Shown here: positions 1 to 6,353 of the stretch, in pieces | How the letters are laid out: each line of letters begins with the position of its first letter | How positions within the stretch are numbered: position 1 is the stretch's first letter | From: an uncultured Clostridia bacterium | Lineage (GTDB): Bacteria; Bacillota; Clostridia; TANB77; CAG-508 | DNA length: 6,353 bases | Direction: 5' to 3' | NCBI GenBank assembly: GCA_934162925.1 | Contig: CAKPJR010000063.1 | Coordinates: forward strand, 1 to 6,353 | Made by a program: the position numbers and the translations under genes | The notes under the pieces: model-generated | What the model was told of the DNA's origin: nothing | The model's input: only the letters and a program-made list of their open reading frames with translations | Databases searched by the model: none

Positions 1-105
1 AAATAATACATAACGAAATGTAAAGATTTAAAGAGCAAAACAGAGAAAAAACGAGCAAATGCAAGTATCCCTAGCTATAATGGGGCATATAAAAGATTAT
101 AAAAA

Positions 106-134
106 TTGCCAAAATATTCATATTATTGTAAAAT
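106..134 (+). promoter_or_regulatory. Candidate sigma-A promoter for the M23 peptidase gene
   Basis: TTGCCA (106-111) and TAAAAT (129-134) are 17 nt apart, each one mismatch from consensus. Transcription would begin near 141, inside the longest open frame, which would rule out the TTG at 106 as the start. AT-rich DNA gives chance matches, so confidence is moderate. Confidence 0.5.
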
Positions 135-1164
135 AGAAAGGACGAATAAAATAAAAGGAGTGTTTAAAATTTTAAAAAATATTAAAAATTTATTTGTTCA
201 TATAAGAAGTTCTTTAAAATTTACATTTTTAGTAATAATAGCAACTGTAATTATAATTGGTATTATATCACTAGTTTATAAACCAATGTATAGTGTAACC
301 TTAAATGGAGAGTTTATAGGATATACAACAAATAAAAGCAAATTGCAAAAAAGAATAAACCAATATATAGAAAATGAAAAAGAAAATAATATAGCATTTA
401 TTGATATAGACAGTTTACCAGAATACTCATTATGTTTGCTAAAAAAAGAAAATAAAACAAATGACGACGAGATATTTGATTTAGTAAAAAATTCTGGAAC
501 AACATATTATGAATATTATGCAATTGTAGAAAATAACGAAGAGAAATATTATCTTTCAACAAAAGAAGATGCAGAAGAGATTATTAATAAGTTGAAAGAA
601 AAGAAAAGTACAAACATAGATAAAATAGCATATACACAAGTTCATTCAACTGAACTTAAAGAATTTTCAGATAAAGAATCTGTAATAAGTGCTTTGTACG
701 TAAAACCAAAAGTAGTAATAGCTAGCGGATATTCAACGTATTCAGGACAAAAAATTATAACATCGCAAGCTCCGTCTTCAACAGTTCAAGGAATAGGATT
801 AATTAGACCAGTTTCTGGAACAATAACTTCAAGATATGGAGCAAGATGGGGAAGTACACATAAGGGACTAGATATAGCAACTCCAACGGGAACAACAATT
901 GCGGCAGCTGCATCTGGAACAGTAGTATCTTCAGGATGGGACAGTTATGGATTAGGATATTGTGTAAAAATAAGTCATGGTAATGGAGTTCAAACTGTAT
1001 ATGGACACTGTAGTAAACTATATGTGACGGCAGGCCAAACTGTTTCTCAAGGAGAGGCAATAGCTGCTGTTGGATCTACAGGGAATTCAACTGGACCACA
1101 TTTGCATTTAGAAATAAGACTAAATGGTGTAGCACAAAATCCACAGTTATATTTATATAAATAA
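106..1164 (+). CDS. Membrane-anchored M23 (LytM-type) metallopeptidase
   Basis: Probable peptidoglycan endopeptidase acting outside the membrane. Numbering from the TTG at 106, a basic N-terminus is followed by one hydrophobic segment (about residues 38-58), a Lys/Glu-rich region without a recognised domain (about 60-225), and a C-terminal M23 domain (about 230-350). The domain has the zinc ligands of LytM-like enzymes: His252 and Asp256 in HKGLD, and His334 in GPHLHLE. His301 (in YGHC) and His332 match the catalytic histidines. All key residues are present, so the enzyme should be active rather than a degenerate EnvC/NlpD-type activator. The coordinates give the longest open frame, but the start is unresolved. 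The TTG at 106 has no ribosome binding site and lies on a promoter-like -35 box. In-frame candidates further on are GTG at 160 and ATT at 169; the ATT sits 8 nt after AAAAGGAG. The gene converges on mecA. Its function in sporulation, division or turnover cannot be told from sequence. Confidence 0.9.
   Translation: MPKYSYYCKIERTNKIKGVFKILKNIKNLFVHIRSSLKFTFLVIIATVIIIGIISLVYKPMYSVTLNGEFIGYTTNKSKLQKRINQYIENEKENNIAFIDIDSLPEYSLCLLKKENKTNDDEIFDLVKNSGTTYYEYYAIVENNEEKYYLSTKEDAEEIINKLKEKKSTNIDKIAYTQVHSTELKEFSDKESVISALYVKPKVVIASGYSTYSGQKIITSQAPSSTVQGIGLIRPVSGTITSRYGARWGSTHKGLDIATPTGTTIAAAASGTVVSSGWDSYGLGYCVKISHGNGVQTVYGHCSKLYVTAGQTVSQGEAIAAVGSTGNSTGPHLHLEIRLNGVAQNPQLYLYK
153..171 (+). promoter_or_regulatory. 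Ribosome binding site that may set an ATT start for the M23 gene
   Basis: AAAAGGAG at 153-160 is the only strong Shine-Dalgarno sequence near the N-terminus. The in-frame codon at the right distance (8 nt) is ATT at 169-171. The GTG at 160-162 is in frame but overlaps the site. No in-frame ATG occurs before the membrane segment. Confidence 0.4.
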
Positions 1165-1207
1165 GAAAAGTAATATATTTAGAGGACTTTCAAATAATGC
1201 TAAAATA

Positions 1208-1235
1208 AAAAGGTCAGTTTTTTAACTGGCCTTTT
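1208..1235. terminator. Intrinsic terminator between converging genes, probably bidirectional
   Basis: A 12-bp inverted repeat (1208-1219 against 1224-1235) closes a TTTT loop. The core AGGTCAGTT pairs with AACTGGCCT, with one G-U pair. The stem is bounded by A-runs on the left and T-runs on the right, giving a U-tract on either strand. It lies after the M23 stop and after the mecA stop on the other strand, so it fits both genes. Confidence 0.85.
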
Positions 1236-1266
1236 AAAAATATATAATAAAAAGTAATTTTCTATA

Positions 1267-1881
1267 TTATGAAAATGCTTTAATGCAATTTCCTATTGCA
1301 TTACTTTTAAAGATTATAATACCATACTCAGTTAGCTTTCTTTCAAATATGTCAGAATTAGAAATATGCGTTGCAAATTCTATAATAAAGCAATGAATAG
1401 ATTTGAATGTGTTTAAATCTAAATTATCTAGAGGCATACAAAAATAATATTTAGAATTATACTTGTATAAAGTAGAGTTTTTCAATTTTATGTATGTAGA
1501 ATCGTTTAAATTTGATCTTAGGTAGTTACAAAAATCTATGTATTCTTCAAAATTGTTAAATTCATATATAGACAACTTTTTTTCAGAAGTAATACTTTTT
1601 CGCCTAGCTTTAACTTTCTTTTTTTGCTCTTTTTCTTGAGAAAAACGTGTAACAGTTAAAACAAATTTACCTTCTGGGACTGCAAGGGCTTCTATCATCA
1701 ATTTATAATTTTTAGTTTCAAAACCTATTTCTTTTTCTGCTTTATCTAACATATTATAAAACAAATCTTGAGATTCTATTGAATTAGACATAAAGGAATG
1801 TAGGTCTATATTATTTTCTTCTAAATCATCTAAATTTAATGTAATTCTAATTTTATTTTCATTAAGTTTTTCAATTTGCAA
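1267..1881 (-). CDS. mecA: MecA-type adaptor protein for the ClpC protease
   Basis: MecA proteins hand substrates to the ClpC ATPase of ClpCP in the cytoplasm; in Bacillus they control competence and protein quality. The N-terminus (LQIEKLNENKIRITL, then a DLEENNID-type segment and an acidic stretch) fits the MecA substrate-binding domain. A motif like LMIEALAVPEGKFVLTVTR follows, then a lysine-rich linker near residue 95, then a C-terminal domain of the type that binds ClpC. The length of 204 aa is normal for the family. The open frame extends to a TTG at 1896, but I place the start at the TTG at 1881-1879. It lies 8 nt after a perfect GGAGG (1894-1890), and the family normally begins at this point; the upstream TTG overlaps the ribosome binding site. 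The gene is transcribed alone, against the M23 gene and away from the radC-mre cluster. Which substrates it serves here is unknown. Confidence 0.85.
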   Translation of the reverse strand: MQIEKLNENKIRITLNLDDLEENNIDLHSFMSNSIESQDLFYNMLDKAEKEIGFETKNYKLMIEALAVPEGKFVLTVTRFSQEKEQKKKVKARRKSITSEKKLSIYEFNNFEEYIDFCNYLRSNLNDSTYIKLKNSTLYKYNSKYYFCMPLDNLDLNTFKSIHCFIIEFATHISNSDIFERKLTEYGIIIFKSNAIGNCIKAFS

Positions 1882-1913
1882 GTTTAATACCTCCAATTTA
1901 AATGTATAAATAT

Positions 1914-1942
1914 ATTATAGCATGAATAATTGCTTTTTTAAA
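1914..1942 (-). promoter_or_regulatory. Extended -10 promoter of mecA
   Basis: On the minus strand, TATAAT (1919-1914) is preceded directly by TGC (1922-1920), an extended -10. A TTTAAA box (1942-1937) lies 17 nt upstream as a weak -35. The -10 box is about 20 nt from the mecA ribosome binding site. Confidence 0.65.
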
Positions 1943-2048
1943 TAATAAAAATATGGAAATTATTATACCACATTATATTAAAAAAATATTGAAAAAGTTA
2001 AACAAATTCCAATTTATACAACAAAAGCCAATAAATCCCTGAAATTAC

Positions 2049-2077
2049 TTGAAAAAACAAGCAATAAAATATATAAT
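2049..2077 (+). promoter_or_regulatory. Sigma-A promoter of the DUF4321-radC-mre cluster
   Basis: TTGAAA (2049-2054) and a perfect TATAAT (2072-2077) are separated by 17 nt. The start of transcription would be near 2084, leaving a leader of about 20 nt before the first gene. It points away from the mecA promoter. The DNA between the two (about 1943-2048) shows no clear operator or riboswitch. Confidence 0.65.
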
Positions 2078-2106
2078 ATAAAAGTATTTGAATAGGAGGA
2101 ATTAAT

Positions 2107-2364
2107 ATGGCAACAAAAGAAAAAAATATATGGATATTGTTAGTGTTTTTGCTATCAGGACTAGTAATAGGAGGATTACTTGGCGAATTAGCTTCAAAAG
2201 TTGATTGGTTATGGTGGCTATCATATGGAGAAAAATTTGGGCTAGCTACTCCTATAGAGTTAGATTTAAGTGTTATTTCAATAACATTCGGGTTAATGTT
2301 TAAAATAAACATTGCTAGCATTGTTGGAATGGCAATTGCTATATTTATATATAGAAAAATATAA
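2107..2364 (+). CDS. Small two-helix membrane protein, DUF4321 type
   Basis: An 85-residue protein with hydrophobic segments at about 8-29 and 65-82, joined by a loop containing a WLWWLSYG motif and a FGL segment. The end reads FGLMFKINIASIVGMAIAIFIYRK. This layout and the near-invariant FGL...N.AS..G pattern fit the DUF4321 family of Clostridia, which I recall as commonly lying next to radC/mreB. The function is unknown; the position suggests a link to the envelope or cell shape. The ATG start is secure, with AGGAGGA at 2094-2100 spaced 6 nt. It is the first gene after the cluster promoter. Confidence 0.8.
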   Translation: MATKEKNIWILLVFLLSGLVIGGLLGELASKVDWLWWLSYGEKFGLATPIELDLSVISITFGLMFKINIASIVGMAIAIFIYRKI

Positions 2365-2411
2365 TTTAGGGTTATTCTTAATTAAAAGTGAAGAATTAAA
2401 GATAAAAAGTA

Positions 2412-2436
2412 CAAAATTTGCTTTTTGCAAATTTTG
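2412..2436 (+). other. Perfect 10-bp hairpin in the DUF4321-radC gap
   Basis: CAAAATTTGC (2412-2421), a TTTTT loop, and GCAAATTTTG (2427-2436) form a perfect stem. No T-run follows (the next bases are ATGGGGGC), so it is a poor terminator in the forward direction. It may be an RNA processing or stability element, or a weak attenuator before radC. It lies 35 nt upstream of the radC start, in a 107-nt gap. Confidence 0.55.
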
Positions 2437-2471
2437 ATGGGGGCAAGATTTTATTTTGAAAGGATGATAAT

Positions 2472-3173
2472 ATGCGATTAAAAATGAAAGAGCTCCCAAT
2501 ATCAGAAAGACCATACGAAAAATTAGAATTATATGGACCAGATGTGTTATCTAATGCAGAACTTTTGGCAATAATAATAAAATCTGGAACAAAAAATGAA
2601 AATTCAATTAGTATAGCACAAAGAGTTTTGCAGTTAAATAATTCGATAGACAAAGAAGACTTAAGATTTTTGTGTGACGTATCAATAGAGGAATTTACTA
2701 AAATAAATGGAATTGGTAAGGTAAAAGCAATTCAATTAAAAGCTATTGGAGAATTAACAAAAAGAATATCTAAACCAATAAATAGAAAAAATATAAAAAT
2801 AAAAAATACTAAAGATGTAGCAGAACTATTGATGCAAGAATTGAGATATGAAAAAAGAGAAATTGCAAAAGTTATTATTCTTAATAATAAAAATATAGTC
2901 TTAAGAATAATAGATGTATCGTTTGGAGGTACTAATTTTGCAAGTATTGCACCAAAAGAAGTTTTGGCTGAAGCAGTAAAAATGCAGTCACCAAAGATAA
3001 TACTTGTTCATAATCATCCAAGTGGAGATCCAAAGCCTAGTAAAGAGGATTTTAGAATAACAGACAGAATTTATGAGTGCGCAGACATAATGGGAATAGA
3101 ATTGCTAGATCATGTTGTTATTGGAGATGGAACATATGAGAGTATTTTATTTGAAAGGAAACGTGAAACATAA
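2472..3173 (+). CDS. radC: RadC family JAMM/MPN-domain protein
   Basis: A complete RadC protein of 233 aa, the usual length. The N-terminal part begins with the family signature (LPISERPYEKL, then LSNAELLAIII.SGT). A helix-hairpin-helix follows at about residues 73-95 (FTKINGIGKVKAIQLK). The C-terminal MPN domain carries the JAMM metal motif HNHPSGD...D, with His180, His182 and Asp193 in exact HxH-x10-D spacing. The historical DNA-repair role is not well supported and the biochemical activity remains unsettled. The ATG start is supported by GAAAGGA at 2458-2464, 7 nt away. Its TAA overlaps the mreB ATG by one base (TAATG at 3171-3175), so the two are likely translationally coupled. Position just before mreB is the classic Bacillota arrangement. 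Confidence 0.95.
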   Translation: MRLKMKELPISERPYEKLELYGPDVLSNAELLAIIIKSGTKNENSISIAQRVLQLNNSIDKEDLRFLCDVSIEEFTKINGIGKVKAIQLKAIGELTKRISKPINRKNIKIKNTKDVAELLMQELRYEKREIAKVIILNNKNIVLRIIDVSFGGTNFASIAPKEVLAEAVKMQSPKIILVHNHPSGDPKPSKEDFRITDRIYECADIMGIELLDHVVIGDGTYESILFERKRET

Positions 3174-4205
3174 TGAAATTATTTAGTTTAAAATCAAAAG
3201 ACATAGGAATTGATTTGGGAACAGCAAACACTTTAGTAACTTTAAAAGGAAAGGGAGTTGTTTTAAAAGAACCATCTGTTGTTGCGATAGATAGAAGAAA
3301 TGGAAGTATTTTAGCAACAGGATTTGAAGCAAAAGAAATGCTTCGGAAGAACTCCAGAAACAATAAAAGCAGTAAGACCATTAAAGGATGGAGTTATTGC
3401 GGATTTTACTGCAACACAATTAATGCTTAAAAATATCGTTTCAAAAGTATGCCAAAGATATAATGCAGGAAGACCAAGAGTCGTTGTTGGAGTTCCATCA
3501 GGTATTACAGAAGTAGAAGAAAGAGCAGTAGAGGAATCTGTACTTCGTGCAGGAGCAAGAGAAGTATACCTAATAGAAGAACCTATGGCAGCAGCAATTG
3601 GAGCAAACTTAGACGTTGCAGAGCCAACAGGTAATATTATAGTAGATATTGGCGGAGGAACAACAGAAGTAGCTGTAATATCATTAGGAGGAGTTGTAGT
3701 AAGTAATTCTTTAAGAATTGCAGGAGATGAACTTGACCAAGATATAATAGATTATATAAAAAAAGAAATGGGACTAGCTATAGGAGATACTACTGCTGAA
3801 GAAATAAAAATGGAAGTAGGATGTGCACTTCCACTAATGACAGAAAAAAGCATTGAAGTTAGAGGAAGAGATTTAACTAATGGACTTCCAAGAAATGTTA
3901 TAGTAACATCAGTACAAATACAAGAAGCTATGAAAGATTCAATAAATGAAATAGTAGAAATAGTTAAGAATACATTAGAAAAAACACCACCAGAACTTGC
4001 ATCAGATATAGTAGAAAAAGGTATTGTGCTTGCAGGAGGAGGAGCTTTAATTAGGAATTTGGACAAATTACTTAGCCAAAAAACAGGAATGCCAGTATAT
4101 ATAGCAGAAAATCCTTTGGAGTGTGTTGTAAAAGGAACAGGAAAAACTTTAGAGGATTTAGAGAGACTAAAGACTGTATTAATTAACGCAAGAAAACGTA
4201 GATAA
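3173..4205 (+). CDS. mreB: Rod-shape protein MreB, read through a +1 frameshift
   Basis: Bacterial actin homologue that guides lateral wall synthesis on the inner face of the membrane. The gene is in two frames: 3173-3343 and 3345-4205. Skipping C3344 gives a protein of 343 aa, normal for MreB. Residues 10-20 hold the phosphate-1 loop (DIGIDLGTANT), 158-165 the phosphate-2 loop (DIGGGTTE), and 287-290 the adenosine motif (AGGG). Family conservation fixes the junction: zero frame ends ...AKEML, +1 frame begins GRTPETIKAVRPL, with no residue lost or gained. Without a shift, translation stops at 3430 after 85 aa. Both halves look well conserved with no other lesion, so decay is unlikely. The start is ATG with AAAGGA at 3154-3159, inside the end of radC. 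The second half has no convincing start of its own. The break is at an in-frame CGG codon and shares its sequence with the mreC break. Confidence 0.93.
3341..3353 (+). other. +1 frameshift site in mreB at CGG
   Basis: The bases read CTT-C-GGA-AGA-ACT. In zero frame the codon after CTT (Leu57) is CGG, then AAG. The +1 frame reads GGA (Gly58), AGA, ACT, the conserved Gly-Arg-Thr of MreB. No Shine-Dalgarno-like stretch lies just upstream and no strong hairpin is apparent just downstream. It is either a recoding site or an inserted-base error. Confidence 0.75.
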
Positions 4206-4238
4206 GATATTACTTTTACAGAAAGGATTAGATAGCAA

Positions 4239-5055
4239 TTGTATAGAAACAAAAAAGTAGGAATAATAGGTATAATTATTACAGTTTTAATACTAATAAT
4301 ATTAGTGTTTACTACAACTGTTAATGTAAATAAGTTCTCTAAGGCAGAAGGATTTTTTAATAAATTAGTTATGCCAATTCAAAATGGACTTACTTATTTA
4401 AAAAATAAAATATCTGGAAATAATTCTTTTTTTGAAAACATAGATAATTTAAAAAATGAAAATGAGAAATTAATTGCAGAAAATAATAAATTACAAGAAG
4501 AACTAAGAGAACTAGAAATAATAAAAGCAGAAAATGCAACTTTAAGAAGTTATAACAATATGAAGCAAGAATATTCAGAATATACAACAGTTCCAGGATA
4601 TATAATAAATAAAGACATAAGTAATTTAAGCAATACTATGATAATAAATGTAGGTACAGATGATGGAATAGATGTAAATATGCCTGTAATTACAACAGAG
4701 GGATTAGTAGGATACACGATAGCTGTAACAAATAAAACTGCAAAAGTGCAGCCTATAATTGATCCTGCAACTAGTGTAAGCTCGGCAATTAGTACTTCTA
4801 GAGATAGCGTAATAGTAAAGGGCATTTTGCGGAAGTACGAATACTTTGAAACTTATGTATATTCCAACTGATGCAGATTTAGTATTAGAGGACTCAATAG
4901 AAACTTCGGGTATAGGTGGAATTTATCCTAAGGGAATTTTAATTGGAAAAATAAAAGAAATAATAGAAGCAAAAAATATTACAGACAGATATGCAATAGT
5001 AGAAACAGCAGTAGATTTTTCGAAATTAGAAACAGTGTTGGTAATAACAAAATAA
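4239..5055 (+). CDS. mreC: Rod-shape protein MreC, read through a +1 frameshift
   Basis: MreC links MreB to the extracellular wall-synthesis enzymes. The gene is in two frames: 4239-4829 and 4831-5055. Skipping C4830 gives 271 aa, typical for the family. A short cytoplasmic start is followed by a membrane segment (residues 7-28), a coiled coil rich in Leu, Glu, Asn and Lys (about 65-110), and the extracellular beta domain (for example INVGTDDGIDVNMPV and, after the shift, TSGIGGIYPKG). The +1 frame continues from VKGIL into GSTNTLKLMYIPTDAD, the expected family path. Without the shift the protein stops at 4871 after 210 aa and loses the end of the beta domain. The start is TTG at 4239 with AAAGGA at 4222-4227, 11 nt away; there is no nearby in-frame ATG. 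It follows mreB by 33 nt. mreD, the usual next gene, is missing. Confidence 0.92.
4817..4839 (+). other. +1 frameshift site in mreC at CGG
   Basis: The bases at 4827-4839 read TTG-C-GGA-AGT-ACG. In zero frame CGG then AAG follow TTG (Leu197); in the +1 frame GGA (Gly198), AGT, ACG follow. The stretch CGGAAG-W-AC is the same as at the mreB break. AAAGGG at 4817-4822 lies 4 nt before the TTG, much as the internal Shine-Dalgarno of prfB lies 3 nt before its shift codon; mreB lacks such a site. Confidence 0.73.
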
Positions 5056-5065
5056 TATATATAAT
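5038..5065 (+). promoter_or_regulatory. Possible purB promoter at the end of mreC
   Basis: TTGGTA (5038-5043) and a perfect TATAAT (5060-5065) are 16 nt apart, straddling the mreC stop. It would give purB its own transcript with a leader of roughly 15 nt. The -35 box is weak and the region is AT-rich, so read-through from the mre genes is equally possible. Confidence 0.4.
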
Positions 5066-5087
5066 GTAAAAGAAAAGGAGATATATT

Positions 5088-6353
5088 ATGAATAACGAAA
5101 TCTATGTAACACCGCTTGCTGGAAGATATCCAAGTAAAGAGATGAACAAAATTTGGTCAAGTGATTCTAAATATTCAACATGGAGAAAACTTTGGGTTGC
5201 ACTTGCAGAAACAGAAAAAGAACTAGGAATTGATATAACAGATGAGCAAATTAATGAGATGAAGGAAAATGTAAATAACATTGATTATGATGTAGTTGCA
5301 AAAAGAGAAAAAGAATGTAGACATGATGTAATGGCACATGTTTATGAATTCGGTACAAAATGTCCAAAAGCAAAGCCAATAATACATTTAGGAGCAACAT
5401 CTTGTTATGTAACAGATAATACGGATGTAATCTTAATGAGAGAAGCTTTAAAAATTATAAAAGCAAAATTAGTTAATGTAATAAATAACCTAAGAAAATT
5501 TGCAGATGAATATAAAGGAACAACTTGCTTAGGATACACACATTTTCAACCTGCACAGCTAACAACAGTTGGTAAAAGAGCAACACTTTGGATGCAAGAT
5601 TTGCTAGAAGACTTAGAAGAACTAGAATTTGTAGAATCAAGAATGAAACTTTTAGGTTGCAAAGGAACAACAGGGACACAAGAAAGCTTTATGAAATTAT
5701 TTAAAGATGAAGAAAAAGTAAAACAAATAGATAGAAAAATAGCAGAAAAAATGAGATTTGACAAAGTATATGCAGTATCTGGCCAAACATATACAAGAAA
5801 ATTAGATTCAATAGTATTAAATTGCTTATCAGGAATAGCAGAAAGTGCATCAAAATTTGCAAATGACATGAGACTTTTACAACACGAAAAAGAATTAGAA
5901 GAGCCATTCGAAAAAGGACAAATTGGATCATCAGCAATGGCATATAAAAGAAATCCAATGAGATGTGAAAGAATAAACTCACTTTCAAGACATGTAATGG
6001 TACTTTCAAATGATGCAAAAATAACAACTGCAACACAATGGCTAGAAAGAACACTTGATGATTCTGCAAATAAGAGAATATGCGTGCCAGAAAGCTTTTT
6101 AGCAACAGATGCAATATTAATTCTTTATGAAAACATATCATCAAATATTGTAGTATATAAAAACGTAATAAAAACAAATATGATGCAAGAACTTCCATTT
6201 ATGGGAACAGAAGAAATCCTTATGAATGCAGTTTTAAAAGGTGGAGATAGACAAGAACTACATGAAAAAATAAGAGTATACTCAATGGAAGCTGGAAGAG
6301 AAGTAAAAGAATTTGGTAGACCAAATGACTTAGTAGATAGAATAGCAGCAGAC
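5088..6353 (+). CDS. purB: Adenylosuccinate lyase (partial, 3' end beyond window)
   Basis: Splits SAICAR to AICAR and fumarate, and adenylosuccinate to AMP and fumarate, in cytoplasmic purine synthesis. The 422 codons seen run unbroken from ATG to the window edge; relatives of this type are about 475 aa, so roughly 50 residues are missing. The fumarase/aspartase superfamily layout is clear: HLGATSCYVTDNTD at about 99-112, GYTHFQPAQ with His152 as the likely general acid, and the signature loop SSAMAYKRNPMRCE at 281-294 with the catalytic serine. The loop has Ala285 where PYKRNP is the common form; I think this is a lineage variant. The start has AAAAGGAG at 5073-5080, 7 nt upstream. It follows mreC by 32 nt, where mreD would be expected. 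No purine riboswitch fits in the gap. It contains no in-frame CGG, and its frame is intact. Confidence 0.97.
   Translation, partial: MNNEIYVTPLAGRYPSKEMNKIWSSDSKYSTWRKLWVALAETEKELGIDITDEQINEMKENVNNIDYDVVAKREKECRHDVMAHVYEFGTKCPKAKPIIHLGATSCYVTDNTDVILMREALKIIKAKLVNVINNLRKFADEYKGTTCLGYTHFQPAQLTTVGKRATLWMQDLLEDLEELEFVESRMKLLGCKGTTGTQESFMKLFKDEEKVKQIDRKIAEKMRFDKVYAVSGQTYTRKLDSIVLNCLSGIAESASKFANDMRLLQHEKELEEPFEKGQIGSSAMAYKRNPMRCERINSLSRHVMVLSNDAKITTATQWLERTLDDSANKRICVPESFLATDAILILYENISSNIVVYKNVIKTNMMQELPFMGTEEILMNAVLKGGDRQELHEKIRVYSMEAGREVKEFGRPNDLVDRIAAD

Noticed and set aside
1..105. End of an upstream gene, or a promoter around TATAAT at 76-81
   Set aside because: All three forward frames have stops within the first 21 bases, and the TATAAT has no -35 box at a suitable distance, so I list nothing here.
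2437..2481. A 14-codon leader peptide overlapping the radC start
   Set aside because: There is no ribosome binding site before its ATG, no codon run typical of attenuation, and its end simply overlaps the radC start.
3324..4205. An independent gene beginning inside mreB
   Set aside because: The possible in-frame start at 3324 lies within conserved MreB sequence of the other frame, has no clear ribosome binding site, and the product would lack the first ATP-binding loop.
3173..5055. mreB and mreC as ordinary pseudogenes
   Set aside because: Each has a single lesion, both lesions are the same extra C before GGAAG, and the sequence on both sides is well conserved with all key motifs. Random decay would not pick the same site twice.
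5056..5087. Purine riboswitch before purB
   Set aside because: The gap is only 32 nt, too short for an aptamer, and no such core is visible.
5701..6198. A long open frame on the minus strand inside purB
   Set aside because: It is rich in Leu, Phe and Ile, resembles no family I know, and lies fully opposite a well-supported purB; it is a by-product of AT-rich codon use.

Overview
The window is a very AT-rich stretch of a bacterial chromosome with strong AGGAGG-type ribosome binding sites and frequent TTG starts. The gene set (MecA, a DUF4321-type membrane protein, then radC-mreB-mreC) points to a low-GC Bacillota, most likely class Clostridia. This placement rests on gene content and synteny; I cannot name a genus.

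Layout. Positions 1-105 hold no gene I can support. A membrane-anchored M23/LytM-type peptidase (+, ending 1164) converges on a mecA-type ClpC adaptor gene (-, 1881-1267), with a hairpin terminator at 1208-1235 between them. From about 1914 to 2077 there are back-to-back promoters, one for mecA (-) and one for the plus-strand cluster. That cluster is a small DUF4321-type protein, radC, mreB, mreC and purB. purB runs off the right end. mreD, which usually follows mreC, is absent. The cluster combines cell-shape and envelope genes (mreB, mreC, with the M23 peptidase nearby) with a housekeeping purine gene.

The remarkable point is that both mreB and mreC are split by a +1 frame change, and both changes happen at the same sequence. 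In mreB it is CTT-C-GGA-AGA-ACT (C at 3344). In mreC it is TTG-C-GGA-AGT-ACG (C at 4830). Skipping one C restores the family sequence exactly: Leu-Gly-Arg-Thr-Pro in MreB, Leu-Gly-Ser-Thr in MreC. In both cases the zero-frame codon at the break is CGG followed by AAG. I read every CGG in the window on the coding strand of each gene. In about 1,900 codons, CGG occurs in the reading frame only at these two breaks; every other CGG straddles two codons. That is hard to explain by random sequencing error or gene decay. It suggests CGG is not read as a normal arginine codon in this organism, and that the ribosome moves +1 at C-GGA-AG (recoding at an unassigned or starved codon, or a tRNA reading the quadruplet CGGA). 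A context-specific sequencing error is the main alternative.
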